Shown here: positions 9,430 to 18,155 of the stretch, piece after piece
Layout: every line of letters starts with the position of its first letter
How positions within the stretch are numbered: the stretch's first letter is position 1
Assembly (NCBI GenBank): GCA_963847735.1
Contig: CAWKAV010000028.1
Location: 68,607-132,606, forward strand
Origin: CAWKAV01 sp963847735
GTDB taxonomy: Bacteria > Desulfobacterota > Desulfuromonadia > Desulfuromonadales > BM103
Reading direction: 5' to 3'
DNA: 64,000 nucleotides
The notes under the pieces: model-generated
What the model saw: only the letters and a program-made list of their open reading frames with translations
What the model was told of the DNA's origin: nothing
Database searches by the model: none
Made by a program: the position numbers and the translations under genes

Positions 9430-9472
9430 CCTTTTCCAGACGCCGACCATGCTTGCGCTAGGAGGCTGTTCC

Positions 9473-9690
9473 ATTGCCACAGATCCCGTTGCCGATAAAG
9501 CTCAAGGACATGGACTGGGCTCCCGTTGATCATTCACCGGTGAAGGCTTTTACGATTCCCAGCGGTAATGTCCGGATTGTCTGCAAAATATTGGATACGT
9601 CGAATTCTTACGCGATGGACGTTCACGCTGTCTGGTCAACCTGTTTGCACATGTGGTCAGGATGGATAAAAATGATGTAGATTCAGATTA
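9473..9690 (+). pseudogene. Decayed N-terminal fragment of a paralogue of the gene at 14343
   Basis: The sequence LPQIPLPIKLKDM in one frame matches LPQIPLPIKLRDM of the protein at 14343-15308. After small indels the similarity continues in another frame: FLRDGRSRCLVNLFAHVVRMDKNDV lines up with LLRDGYAHFLADLAAQVVMLDKKDV. The DNA also aligns over GGTGAAGG-x-TTTACGATT. Similarity ends near 9690. It is a truncated, frameshifted copy. Confidence 0.7.
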
Positions 9691-9692
9691 TA

Positions 9693-9751
9693 GCGACCCA
9701 ACGAGAAACGGCCACCGAGGAATCATCTCTGGTGGCCATTCTGTTGGTCGC
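9693..9751. terminator. Large hairpin between the paralogue fragment and the cytochrome gene
   Basis: An outer stem (GCGACC-CAAC at 9693-9702 with GTTGGTCGC at 9743-9751) encloses an inner stem GGCCACC / GGTGGCC. There is no good T-run. It lies between convergent genes and may act as a bidirectional transcription stop. Confidence 0.45.
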
Positions 9752-9871
9752 AACGAAGCCGTTGCAGTTTTCACAATCGCACAAATCAGTTGAACATCTT
9801 TGCGCCCAGGTAAGCCAGCGTCGGCCAGGCAATCAGCGTGGCAGAGACAAAGGCGAAGACGCCTGACTCGC

Positions 9872-10519
9872 TTACTTTATGTGACAACCCTTGCAGTCGG
9901 TCGGACCGGCCCCCTCCTTTTTGTGGCAATCCTTGCAGAGCACGTGGGCCTTCTCCTTGTCCAGACCGAACCGCCCGGGTGTTCCCTCACCGTGGCAGAT
10001 AGCGCAGTCGTAGGCGCCCGAGTGCGTCGCATGCGGGAAGGTTACATTACCGTAGCTGGCTTCGAGCACGATCGTTTCGGGAGTAATAGCCTGCTGTGCT
10101 GCATCGACCGCCTTGCCGGCGGCCATCGTCGTTGCTACCGCGGCGGTCTTTGCCTCCTGGGTAACCGCGTTGGCGGCCTCCGCAGTCGCCTGTTTGGCTT
10201 CGGACATCATTTCCTTGGTCGCCTCGGCAGCCTGAGTGGACATCTCTACGGTTTTGTCTGCCGTTGCGACGGCCATCGCTTTGGTTTCTGCAACGGCTTC
10301 CTTGATCGCTGGCTCGGCTTGCTGCGCCATATCGGCCGCCTTCTCAACAACAACCGCTGTCGTTTCTTTTACCTCTTCAACAGCAGTTTTGGCTGCTTCA
10401 ACTACTTTCTCCGTTGTCGTCTTCGTTGTGCCCTGGGTTGATTTTGATTCCTCGGACGGCCCGCAACCGACAATCGCCAGTGCCAGCAACATTGTTCCCA
10501 CTGTCAGAAACCTGATCAT
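9872..10519 (-). CDS. Triheme c7-type cytochrome lipoprotein with long Ala-rich helical stalk
   Basis: 215 residues. The start at 10519 is set by AAGGAGAGAGAC just upstream. A lipobox (LAIVGC, Cys19) predicts a lipid-anchored protein. Residues about 30-155 are a low-complexity helical region rich in Ala, Glu, Lys and Thr (repeats such as EKVVEAAKTAVEEVKE), resembling LEA or apolipoprotein-like coiled coil. The last 60 residues hold three CxxCH haem motifs (CAICH, CKDCH, CKGCH) plus extra His residues for axial ligation, as in cytochrome c7. It should carry electrons in the periplasm or at the outer membrane. The stalk would hold the haem head away from the membrane; that part is inferred. Confidence 0.85.
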   Translation of the reverse strand: MIRFLTVGTMLLALAIVGCGPSEESKSTQGTTKTTTEKVVEAAKTAVEEVKETTAVVVEKAADMAQQAEPAIKEAVAETKAMAVATADKTVEMSTQAAEATKEMMSEAKQATAEAANAVTQEAKTAAVATTMAAGKAVDAAQQAITPETIVLEASYGNVTFPHATHSGAYDCAICHGEGTPGRFGLDKEKAHVLCKDCHKKEGAGPTDCKGCHIK

Positions 10520-10601
10520 GTCTCTCTCCTTCTGCTGATTAGAGGGTTGTAAACGTGCCAAGTATATCAGGCCCAGAGTTATCGTCTATTCCCATCCGCC
10601 G

Positions 10602-10631
10602 TTGATTAACAGAAGCGATTCTTGTGATAAA
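10602..10631 (+). promoter_or_regulatory. Possible sigma-70 promoter for hemolysin III
   Basis: TTGATT at 10602-10607 and GATAAA at 10626-10631 with an 18-bp spacer, 31 bp before the coding start. Four of six matches in the -10. Confidence 0.35.
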
Positions 10632-10662
10632 CTGAAACTGTCGATCAGAAAAAGAGGTTGCA

Positions 10663-11331
10663 ATGGAGAAACACTACCACCTGGTTAGCTACAGTGAACA
10701 TGAAGAACTGGCTAATCGTCTCACACATGGTGTTGCTGCGCTATTAAGCATGATCGGCCTGGTCTTCATGCTCGTTTTTGCCGGTCACAGCGGTGACCCA
10801 TATCGGATTGTGAGTGCTGCAGTTTTTTGTGGAATGTTAAGCCTGTTCTATGTCGTATCGACTTTGTACCATTCCTTCCGCAATCAGAAAGTCCGTTATG
10901 TGTTCCGCATCCTTGATCATGCCGGAATCTTTCTGGTCATTGCCGGCAGCTACACTCCCTTTCTCCTGGTCTCTCTACGTGATGGCCATGGCTGGATCCT
11001 GTTCTGGGTCGTCTGGGTGCTCGCTCTTTCCGGTGTAATCTTCAAATCCTTTATGACTCACCGGCTGTCTTTCCTGTCGCCGATCTTTTATATCGTACTG
11101 GGATGGATAATCGTCGTTGACCTCGAAGGATTACTGACCATGGTGCCACACGGTGGTGTCACCTTACTCGTTGCGGGAGGACTCTTTTATACCGTCGGCG
11201 TCATTTTCTACGCGATTGACCGAATCCCCTACAACCACGCGATCTGGCATGTCTTCGTCATCGCTGGCAGCATTTGTCATTACTTCTCCGTCCTTTTCTA
11301 TGTTTTACCGACTGAATTGACCAGGGCCTAG
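10663..11331 (+). CDS. Hemolysin III / TrhA family membrane protein
   Basis: 222 residues with seven predicted membrane helices. Family signatures are visible: an N-terminal EELANRLTHGVAALLS segment (E-x-N-x3-H), STLYHSF in helix 3, LDHAGIFLVIAGSYTPF, and a C-terminal WHVFVIAGSICHY with the paired metal-binding His residues of the PAQR/HlyIII superfamily. The function is probably lipid or membrane-stress related; true hemolysis is not implied. AGAGGTTGCA precedes the ATG. The TAG stop lies inside the CTAG target duplication of the IS element that follows, so the insertion did not alter the protein. Confidence 0.85.
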   Translation: MEKHYHLVSYSEHEELANRLTHGVAALLSMIGLVFMLVFAGHSGDPYRIVSAAVFCGMLSLFYVVSTLYHSFRNQKVRYVFRILDHAGIFLVIAGSYTPFLLVSLRDGHGWILFWVVWVLALSGVIFKSFMTHRLSFLSPIFYIVLGWIIVVDLEGLLTMVPHGGVTLLVAGGLFYTVGVIFYAIDRIPYNHAIWHVFVIAGSICHYFSVLFYVLPTELTRA

Positions 11332-12918
11332 CAGCCTGTCGGACTAGACCAAGCATTATCAGATCTTGATAGTTAAATCCGATTGGAACAAACCACCGAC
11401 ATGAAATTTTTGTGGTAAATCGAACATCGCCTGTTTGAACGCCGTCCGTTTGGTCGCAAAAAAGGCGTTTTAGCTGCTTTATGCAGCCAGAACATGCATA
11501 CGTTTCAAGTTCCAAGCCATGCAGACGAGATTCCATTCACCGCGGACGGATTCCACCCCTCGGAGCAGGAACTGTCTGAAGCCCATAATAGCCTTGATGA
11601 TACCGAAGACCGGTTCGACAGTGCATTTTCGTTTGGCATAGATTGCCCGACCGTCTTTTGTCTTCAATCGATACTTCATCTCTGTGACAGCGTCGGCATT
11701 CTCAGACAAGGGCGGCGGCTCAGAAAATCGTTCTTTGAGACTTTGGTTGTGCCCATCACGATGACTGCTGATGTATGGAAGGATCTTTTCCTCCAGGCAG
11801 CTATCAACGTTGTTTTGGCTGAAGTAACCAGCATCTGCTAAGAGGGCGTCAATTGTACCCAGCTCGTCCGGCAGTTTGTTTAAAGCTGCAAGGGCGGGTT
11901 CGATTTCCAGCGCATCATTGGAGTTTTGAGTGAGGTGTTGGCCGACGACTAACATTGATTCGATATCGACGCTGGCCTGGGCGTTGTAGCATTGTTCAAA
12001 ACCACCGCCAGACGTGAGCATGATCCGAGAGTCTTCATCGGTGAGGTTGACTTGGTCTTTATCGCGAGGTTCAAGCCCAGCTTCAGGGGGCTTTGGGGTC
12101 TTCCCGCGTGTCTTCTTACCGGTTTTTTGCTCTTTGTCCTTGCGCGTGACGAGGTTCTTCTCGAAGTCTGCCAATTCTTTGGCATAGCGTTCGGCAGCTC
12201 GCCGTTCAATTGCGGCTTTGGCGTCGCCTATGGCGGCAAGTCGCTTTTCGCGACGCGCCAGTTCTTCCGGGATGTCCAGACCGTCTGGAAGATCCGCTCG
12301 GTCAGCTTCTTCAGCCTGTCGCAGGAGGTCTTCGACTTCAGCTTTGAGTTGTTGCTCAAGTTTGCAGGCATGCTTCCAACTCAAAGCACGGCGTTTGGAA
12401 GCGTTCGCTTTGATCTTGGTCCCATCGAGGCTGATTTTGCCCAGTTTCAAAACGTTCATCTGCTGGGCAATGAGAAGGATTTGGAGGAAAAGCGGCGTTA
12501 ACTCTGAAAGAAAGCGTTTACGAAAGGTCGCGATTGTATCGTGGTCGGGGTGATCATTGGCGGCAATGTAGCGAAAAGCGACAGAGTCATAAGTCGCTCG
12601 CTCCAACTTACGGCTTGAGAAAATACCGGTCGCATAGCCGTAGAAGAGTAAGGCCAACAACATCTCTGGGTGATGGGCCTTGGAACCGCGACCAGTATAG
12701 GCAGCCTTGATCAAAGTAAGGTCAAGCTGTGCGACAATCTCGACAATAAAGCGGGCCAAATGACCTTCTGGCAACCAGTCATCCAAGGACGGCGGTAGCA
12801 AAAAGAGTGTTTCTCGGTCAACTTGGCGGAACGTATGGCTCATAGTTGTTTTGCCTCAACGGGGGATTTTAATACCCGATGATTTTAACATTTAGCGGAC
12901 TAAAAGTCCGACAAACTG
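11332..12918. mobile_element. Complete IS1182-like insertion sequence with CTAG target duplication
   Basis: Imperfect terminal inverted repeats: left CAGCCTGTCGGACTAG at 11332, right (reverse complement) CAGTTTGTCGGACTTT ending at 12918. They are flanked by CTAG at 11328-11331 and 12919-12922. The 1587-bp element carries one full transposase on the minus strand. Both ends and the open reading frame are intact, so the element could be active and its insertion fairly recent. It separates the hemolysin III gene from the hairpin terminator at 12962. Confidence 0.85.
11479..12843 (-). CDS. IS1182 family transposase
   Basis: 454 residues. An N-terminal DUF772-type region (MSHTFRQVDRETLFLLPPSL, GRGSKAHHPEMLLALLFYGY) is followed by a DDE catalytic core: LGKISLDGTKIKANASK holds the first Asp, DALLADAGYFSQNN the second, and KRKCTVEPVFGIIKAIMGF the catalytic Glu. 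A charged helical insert (about residues 170-260) lies between the first and second Asp. The frame is intact at full family length. It catalyses transposition of its own element and lies between the inverted repeats. Confidence 0.92.
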   Translation of the reverse strand: MSHTFRQVDRETLFLLPPSLDDWLPEGHLARFIVEIVAQLDLTLIKAAYTGRGSKAHHPEMLLALLFYGYATGIFSSRKLERATYDSVAFRYIAANDHPDHDTIATFRKRFLSELTPLFLQILLIAQQMNVLKLGKISLDGTKIKANASKRRALSWKHACKLEQQLKAEVEDLLRQAEEADRADLPDGLDIPEELARREKRLAAIGDAKAAIERRAAERYAKELADFEKNLVTRKDKEQKTGKKTRGKTPKPPEAGLEPRDKDQVNLTDEDSRIMLTSGGGFEQCYNAQASVDIESMLVVGQHLTQNSNDALEIEPALAALNKLPDELGTIDALLADAGYFSQNNVDSCLEEKILPYISSHRDGHNQSLKERFSEPPPLSENADAVTEMKYRLKTKDGRAIYAKRKCTVEPVFGIIKAIMGFRQFLLRGVESVRGEWNLVCMAWNLKRMHVLAA

Positions 12919-12961
12919 CTAGGGTGGCTCTATTGCAGGGGGTCTGGGAAATTGGTGCAGG

Positions 12962-13003
12962 AAAAACGGCCATCCGGAGCTTGTTTGCCGGTGGCCGTTT
13001 TTT
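12962..13003. terminator. Strong bidirectional terminator hairpin
   Basis: AAAAACGGCCATCCGG pairs with CCGGTGGCCGTTTTTT around a 10-nt loop. A-runs and T-runs on both sides let it work for the TRAP gene on the minus strand and, before IS insertion, for hemolysin III on the plus strand. Confidence 0.8.
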
Positions 13004-13065
13004 GGGGCGCGATTGACAGGTTCGATCAATAACACAGGAATTGTTGTTGTTTTTTTAGCCGCACA

Positions 13066-14115
13066 TTACCTGCTGAGTGTCTTGCGAACATTCTGTAAAT
13101 AATCAGCGCCTATCTTCTCTCCCCATCTTTGATATACGGACTCTGCTGAATTTATCAGTTGGGCTCGATCTTCCTCAGACAGAGTGAAAAATGAGACACC
13201 CTTCGACTTGGCATCCATTATTTGCTCAGTCTGTTGCTGGCGTGTTAACGCGCGGGCAGCAGCACTTTCTTCCGAAATTGTTTCAAGTAGAATGGTTCGC
13301 AGGTCTTGCGGGAGTTTATTTAACCAGCGTGTATTAGTAAGATGAATGTAAAGCCCCTGCGCGTAGTCGAGTTGGGTGTAATTCTTGGCGACATTGAACT
13401 TTCCACTGATATTACAAACAATGGGTGTATGATCAAGGCCTGAAATGACCCCGGTCTGCAACGCTTGTGGAACGTCCGGCCATGGCATTACGGTGAATTT
13501 AAGATCCCAGGCTTTATAGAAATCTATATTGACTGGAGCCTCTGCGATACGGAAGTTAACGGTTCTGGCCTCTGCCAGGTTTCTGACCGGAGTCTTTGTC
13601 GCCCATCCATAGGAACCATACCCGGTGATATCAGTGACGAGAATGTTTTGATTCAGGGCGGCATCCCGGAAGGGCTGCCAGAGCTCAGGTGTATTACGAA
13701 ATCGATCCAGCTTCTCAAAAGTGTCCACGACGTAGGGAAGATTCACAATCCCGAGGACATCCACAATGTTCGCCGCGGCAACAGACGAGCTCATCATGCC
13801 ATGTACTGCGCCCATTTTTAATTTACTGATGACATCCTTTTCTCCACCTAATTGCGAAAGGGGACGGAAGTCAACGTAAAGACGTCCGTCACTTTTCTCC
13901 CAAACTTTATCGCGAATGCGGTAGCCGACCCCGACACCCTCAATGGCAGGGTGACCGACACAAGACAGGATGTACGTATATTGGGCTTTGCCGGGATCAA
14001 ACTTTGGTTGCCAGTGTTCTGTTGAATTCTTGCCATTGTCCGCAAAAGAGGTGGTACCGAAAGGGCCTGAAATGACGAGTATAAAAGTGAAAAACAACAG
14101 AAGGTATAAGCGCAT
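13066..14115 (-). CDS. TRAP transporter solute-binding protein, DctP family
   Basis: 349 residues. The start at 14115 follows AAAGGGGAGTTTATC. A signal peptide (LLLFFTFILVISGPFGTTSFA) precedes the mature protein. DctP features include YRIRDKVWEKSDGRLYVDF, LGGEKDVISKLKMGAVHGMM, and GYGSYGWATKTPVRNLAEAR, the region that usually contacts the ligand carboxylate through a conserved Arg. It binds an organic acid in the periplasm. No DctQ or DctM permease genes are nearby, so it is an orphan; its partners must be elsewhere or it serves a sensor. Confidence 0.88.
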   Translation of the reverse strand: MRLYLLLFFTFILVISGPFGTTSFADNGKNSTEHWQPKFDPGKAQYTYILSCVGHPAIEGVGVGYRIRDKVWEKSDGRLYVDFRPLSQLGGEKDVISKLKMGAVHGMMSSSVAAANIVDVLGIVNLPYVVDTFEKLDRFRNTPELWQPFRDAALNQNILVTDITGYGSYGWATKTPVRNLAEARTVNFRIAEAPVNIDFYKAWDLKFTVMPWPDVPQALQTGVISGLDHTPIVCNISGKFNVAKNYTQLDYAQGLYIHLTNTRWLNKLPQDLRTILLETISEESAAARALTRQQQTEQIMDAKSKGVSFFTLSEEDRAQLINSAESVYQRWGEKIGADYLQNVRKTLSR

Positions 14116-14342
14116 GATAAACTCCCCTTTTTTATGTGACAATTCCGTGGGGCCCGATGCTAGCCTAAACATTAAAGATAGTCAATAGTCGAGAGGTCTG
14201 TCATGTTGCCTTTCTGCCGAGGTGTCCGTCGCTTTATGGCCAGTTCCAAAATCACGATTGACCTCCACTGGCCACTCCAGTAAAACTGACTATATGCATC
14301 ACCGGCAATTCTCCAGATAAACGCTTCAACTGGATCGAACCT

Positions 14343-15308
14343 TTGACTGATCTCAATATCAATAACCTGGACCCGCAACACTTCATTTTCTGGCAACCGG
14401 CACCCGGTTCACTGATTCACGTTGGGGCAGAGCAAAAACCGGTAGCATTGCCGCAAATTCCCCTGCCGATCAAGCTCAGGGACATGTATGATCTCCCTCC
14501 CGGAGACAATGCCGTTGGTGAAGGTGTTTACGATTACCTGCGTCAGTTTCCCGATTGTCTTTACAACATGGTTTACGCTGAGCTCCTGCGTGATGGCTAC
14601 GCGCATTTTCTGGCCGACCTCGCGGCTCAGGTCGTCATGCTTGATAAGAAAGATGTCGAGCCTGCCTACGTGTTTCGTAAACTTACTTATCTTAAAGTTC
14701 TGCGGCTGATCGAGCCGGAAAATGCGGGGCTGGTCTGGCAACTTGCCCAGGGTTTCTATTCCCTGGCCATGACATTCACCGAACTGCCGCAGGTGCGTCG
14801 CCATCTGCTCGACGCCATGCGATTCGGATATGAGTTGTTGAAGCTTAAAACTGATGATCAAGCAGCTTTGAACCTGCTTGCGGAAATTGATATCCTGTTC
14901 GGCGATTACCCTGCCGCGATCACCCGGTTGCGCAGGTTGATGGGTTCCCTCACAGACCAGCGCGTTGTCGAAAGCATCAGGGACCGAATTGACGCCTGTC
15001 TTTCTGTGGGTCTGCCGGATCACCCCCTGGTCGATGATCTCGAGAGTGTTGGCGAGGCGATGCGACTCTACACCACGCAAGACTATGCATTGGCAACAGA
15101 GTTGCTTGAGCGGCTCGAAGAGGATGAATATTTTTTTTCCGAATTCAGATCAGCTGATTTCATGTGTTTGTTAGGGATGTGCCGCAGTAAAACGGGTGAT
15201 CGTGCCGGTGCTTTTGATGCCTTGAGCCAGGCCCTTGAGATAGCTCCTGACCACAAGCAGGCCCGTGCTGTCATTGAATCGATCCATGATGACTATTTTG
15301 ACAAATAA
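14343..15308 (+). CDS. Helical repeat (TPR-like) protein of unknown function
   Basis: 321 residues, without signal peptide or membrane helix. The first 40 residues hold the distinctive PQIPLPIKLRDMYDLPPGD segment. The C-terminal half contains TPR-like helix pairs, for example AMRLYTTQDYALATELLERL and DRAGAFDALSQALEIAPDHK. The start used is TTG at 14343, the first possible start after an in-frame stop; the ribosome-binding site is weak, so the true start could be the Met in LRDMYDLP. A decayed N-terminal copy lies at 9473-9690. I do not recognise the family; a scaffold role is only suggested by the repeats. Confidence 0.6.
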   Translation: MTDLNINNLDPQHFIFWQPAPGSLIHVGAEQKPVALPQIPLPIKLRDMYDLPPGDNAVGEGVYDYLRQFPDCLYNMVYAELLRDGYAHFLADLAAQVVMLDKKDVEPAYVFRKLTYLKVLRLIEPENAGLVWQLAQGFYSLAMTFTELPQVRRHLLDAMRFGYELLKLKTDDQAALNLLAEIDILFGDYPAAITRLRRLMGSLTDQRVVESIRDRIDACLSVGLPDHPLVDDLESVGEAMRLYTTQDYALATELLERLEEDEYFFSEFRSADFMCLLGMCRSKTGDRAGAFDALSQALEIAPDHKQARAVIESIHDDYFDK

Positions 15309-15366
15309 TCTGGTAAACTCTGGACATTATGTGTTCAGTTTCCTTCCGGGAAGTTAAGGTGTTGTT

Positions 15367-15495
15367 ATGCAGAATGTCAGTATAGGAGATGTGCTGTTTA
15401 TCATTCTGATTCTGGGTGTTATCCACGGTATCATGCACCTGGTTGCGCTGGCGAGGAGAAGAAAGTCTCGAAGCGGAGAAGACTCCGCTGGTTAA
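15367..15495 (+). CDS. Small single-pass membrane peptide (42 residues)
   Basis: ATG at 15367 is preceded by TTAAGGTGTTGTT (AAGG, 9 bp to the ATG). The peptide has a short N-terminus, one clear hydrophobic helix (VLFIILILGVIHGIMHLVAL), then a basic and polar tail (ARRRKSRSGEDSAG). The positive residues after the helix fit an N-out, C-in orientation. It lies between the TPR-like gene and an ABC solute-binding gene. No family is recognised. Confidence 0.5.
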   Translation: MQNVSIGDVLFIILILGVIHGIMHLVALARRRKSRSGEDSAG

Positions 15496-15697
15496 ATTTG
15501 AAAAATTTGTCGCGCCGCCAGAACGGCCCTTTCAGTTGTTCGAATATCCACCTTGTGCTACGATTCACGGTCTTGTTCTTGGTACTCTCTTTTGGGAAAC
15601 AGTTGCAGCCTGTCGACTGTATTTATGGGCTCGTTCTTTTGGTCTGCACCTCATGGGTATTTATGGATACTCTGCTAACCGGGTCCGGGGGGACTTT

Positions 15698-16654
15698 GTG
15701 AGGCGTTCTGGATTTTTCTTTCTGATTTTGATGGCTGTCTGGCTTGGAATCTCTTCTTTAGTCTTTGCAGGTGAGAAGCGTCTGATCGCTGTCGTCATGG
15801 TGAATTCCCAGCAGCGCTATCAGAATATCCATGACGTTTTTGTCGACAGCCTGCGGGCTTCCTGCGCTGACGATTGTCGCATCTATGTGCAGACTCCCAA
15901 CGCCGATATCATGTCACTTCGCAACGGCGTTAGAAAGGCGGTCGCTCTGGGTGCAGATTTGATAATAACTTATGGTACGACCGCTGCCCTTGCGGCACGA
16001 GCAGAGGTCCCCCCTGTTCCGACTCTTTTTGCAGATGTTTATGAGCCTGTGAGCCTGGGCCTGGTGTCAGACAAGAGCTATACTGGTCGCAACATGACAG
16101 GTGTTCGCGGCGACGCCCCGATTCAAACTCTTTTCAAGTACTTCACTGAAACAACCCAGGTCCGGAAGTTGGCGGTCGTCTACGACGGCGACAGCCAGGA
16201 GGGAAACCTTCAAAAAGCCCATCTGGAAGAAAGTGGCGGGAAAAAGGGGATTGTCGTTGTTGCAGTGCCGATTGGGAATGGAAAAGAACAGGCCGACGAT
16301 CTCAAGACTCTGCCCGCTGATGTCGATGGAATTTTTATGGCCTGTGGCGATTATACTGAATCACAACTTCTGCCGCTCCTGACTTTTGCCGCTGCCAGGA
16401 GATTGCCAGTTATGACTCAACATGAAGGGTCTTCCGAAAAGGGGGCTTTTATGGTTCTGGAGACCAGCTCTGTTGAACAGGGTAAAAAGCTCGCCGAGAT
16501 GGCTGACCAGGTTCTTTCAGGCAAGAAGACGCATCATATCCCATTGTATATACCTCACCAGGTCGCATTTGTTGTTAACCTGAAGATCGCCAGGGAGTAC
16601 GGCCTTCAGGTCCCGCTGCAGGTCCTTTCCGTCGCAACACGCGTTGTCCGATAA
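15698..16654 (+). CDS. ABC transporter substrate-binding protein (PF04392-like)
   Basis: 318 residues. GTG at 15698 is chosen because GGGGGGAC precedes it and it gives a normal signal peptide (SGFFFLILMAVWLGISSLVFA). The open frame extends 94 codons further upstream, but that part has no family features. The mature protein has the PF04392 layout: an N-terminal Rossmann half (IAVVMVNSQQRYQ, LGADLIITYGTTAALAAR), YTGRNMTGVRGDAPIQ, and a second half ending in PHQVAFVVNLKIAREYGLQVP. No permease or ATPase gene is adjacent. The ligand is unknown. Confidence 0.8.
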   Translation: MRRSGFFFLILMAVWLGISSLVFAGEKRLIAVVMVNSQQRYQNIHDVFVDSLRASCADDCRIYVQTPNADIMSLRNGVRKAVALGADLIITYGTTAALAARAEVPPVPTLFADVYEPVSLGLVSDKSYTGRNMTGVRGDAPIQTLFKYFTETTQVRKLAVVYDGDSQEGNLQKAHLEESGGKKGIVVVAVPIGNGKEQADDLKTLPADVDGIFMACGDYTESQLLPLLTFAAARRLPVMTQHEGSSEKGAFMVLETSSVEQGKKLAEMADQVLSGKKTHHIPLYIPHQVAFVVNLKIAREYGLQVPLQVLSVATRVVR

Positions 16655-16703
16655 ATATCTTCGTTGCGTCACCGTTCCCGCCCTTTCTGGTGATAAATTG
16701 CCA

Positions 16704-16733
16704 TTGACAATTCTTAAGCTATCCTGATTAAAT
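16704..16733 (+). promoter_or_regulatory. Sigma-70-like promoter for the aminotransferase gene
   Basis: TTGACA at 16704-16709 and TTAAAT at 16728-16733, 18-bp spacer, 39 bp before the ATG. Confidence 0.5.
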
Positions 16734-16772
16734 ACGCCCGCGTTATAAACATATTTCTGCTGGAGGAAAAAA

Positions 16773-18077
16773 ATGAATCCCTTGGCCAAAGAACTCAATG
16801 ATCACCTCAGTCAGCACAATCCTCATGTGCTTGAATCACTCTCTGATCTCGGCAAAAACCTGTTCTTTCCGAAGGGGATTCTGACCCAGTCCGCCGAAGC
16901 CAAAGATAAAGCTCACCGCTTCAACGCCACGATCGGTATCGCGACCGAAGGCTCTGGTCCGATGTACCTGCAGTGCATCCAGGACAAGCTGAGTGGTTAT
17001 GACCCGAAAGATATTTACCCCTATGCCCCCCCGGCAGGCAAACCGGAACTGCGTTCGTTGTGGCGGGAAAAAATGCTGCGTGAAAACCCCAGCATGGCGG
17101 GCAAGTCTTACAGCAATCCGATCGTCACCAACGCGTTAACCCACGGGTTGTCGATCGTTGCCGATATGTTCGTCGACCGGGGTGACCACCTGGTCCTGCC
17201 GGACATGCTCTGGGGCAACTACAACCTGACCTTCGTGACCCGCTGCGGTGCTATTGTCAAGAAGTTCCCGACCTTCACTTCGGATCGCGGCTTCAACGTG
17301 GACGCTTTCCGGGCCGAGTTGAGAAACAGCGCCGCGGAAAAGGGCAAAGTTGTGGTGTTGCTCAACTTCCCTAACAATCCGAGCGGGTACACGCCTACTG
17401 TAGTCGAAGGAGTTGCAATTGTTGCCGCCATCAAGGAAGTTGCCGAGGAAGGTTGCAATATCGTTGTCGTCATCGATGACGCCTACTTTGGTCTTTTCTA
17501 CGAGGACTCGTTAAAAGAGTCTCTGTTCGGTAAATTGGCGAACATGCATCCCCGGGTGCTGGCCATCAAACTCGACGGCGCCACCAAGGAAGAGTTTGTC
17601 TGGGGCTTCCGCACCGGCTTCATCACCTTTGCCGATGGCAACGATTATGAGAACGAGCCGGTCATGAATGCGCTGGAAAAGAAAACCATGGGAATTATCC
17701 GTGCGACCATCTCCAACTGTCCGCACCCCTCGCAGACCTTTGTCATCGAGGCGCTCAGATCACCTGATTTCATAAAACAGAAGAATGAAAAATTTGAAAT
17801 CATGAAAGGGCGCGCACTCAAGACCAAGCAAGTCCTCGATAGCGGCAAATATGATTCCAGCTGGGACTATTATCCCTTCAACTCCGGCTACTTCATGTGC
17901 CTCAAGTTGAAAAAGGTCGATGCCGAGAAGCTGCGTGTTCATCTGCTTGACAAGTACGGTGTCGGGACCATCTCCATCGGCAGCACCGATTTACGTATTG
18001 CTTTCTCCTGCATCGCCGAAGGTGATATCCAGGAACTCTTCGATACTATCTACCAGGCCACCCTCGACCTGTCCTGA
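16773..18077 (+). CDS. PLP-dependent aminotransferase, class I/II
   Basis: 434 residues of fold type I. The substrate loop region (YPYAPPAGKPELRSLW), LNFPNNPSGYTP, and VVIDDAYFGLFYED (Asp contacting the pyridine N) are clear, as is the region with the Schiff-base Lys (VLAIKLDGATKEEFVWGFR) and a downstream Arg for the carboxylate (STDLRIAFSCIAE). GGAGGAAAAAA precedes the ATG. The N-terminal HRFNATIGIATEGSGPMYL stretch matches a subgroup found in Geobacter relatives. Substrate cannot be read from sequence; amino acid transamination in the cytoplasm is the safe statement. It is monocistronic, with its own promoter and terminator. Confidence 0.85.
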   Translation: MNPLAKELNDHLSQHNPHVLESLSDLGKNLFFPKGILTQSAEAKDKAHRFNATIGIATEGSGPMYLQCIQDKLSGYDPKDIYPYAPPAGKPELRSLWREKMLRENPSMAGKSYSNPIVTNALTHGLSIVADMFVDRGDHLVLPDMLWGNYNLTFVTRCGAIVKKFPTFTSDRGFNVDAFRAELRNSAAEKGKVVVLLNFPNNPSGYTPTVVEGVAIVAAIKEVAEEGCNIVVVIDDAYFGLFYEDSLKESLFGKLANMHPRVLAIKLDGATKEEFVWGFRTGFITFADGNDYENEPVMNALEKKTMGIIRATISNCPHPSQTFVIEALRSPDFIKQKNEKFEIMKGRALKTKQVLDSGKYDSSWDYYPFNSGYFMCLKLKKVDAEKLRVHLLDKYGVGTISIGSTDLRIAFSCIAEGDIQELFDTIYQATLDLS

Positions 18078-18091
18078 CCCCTGAATACGAC

Positions 18092-18124
18092 GCAGGGGCT
18101 CCGTCATGGAGCCCCTGCTTTTTT
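18092..18124 (+). terminator. Rho-independent terminator
   Basis: GCAGGGGCTCC pairs perfectly with GGAGCCCCTGC around a 5-nt loop, followed by TTTTTT. Confidence 0.92.
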
Positions 18125-18155
18125 ACAAACCTGTTTTCCTCCATCGAGGTATGTC

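Noticed and set aside
9800..10441. Open frame of 213 codons antisense to the cytochrome gene
   Set aside because: Leu/Gly/Arg-rich low-complexity translation produced by the Ala-rich stalk on the other strand.
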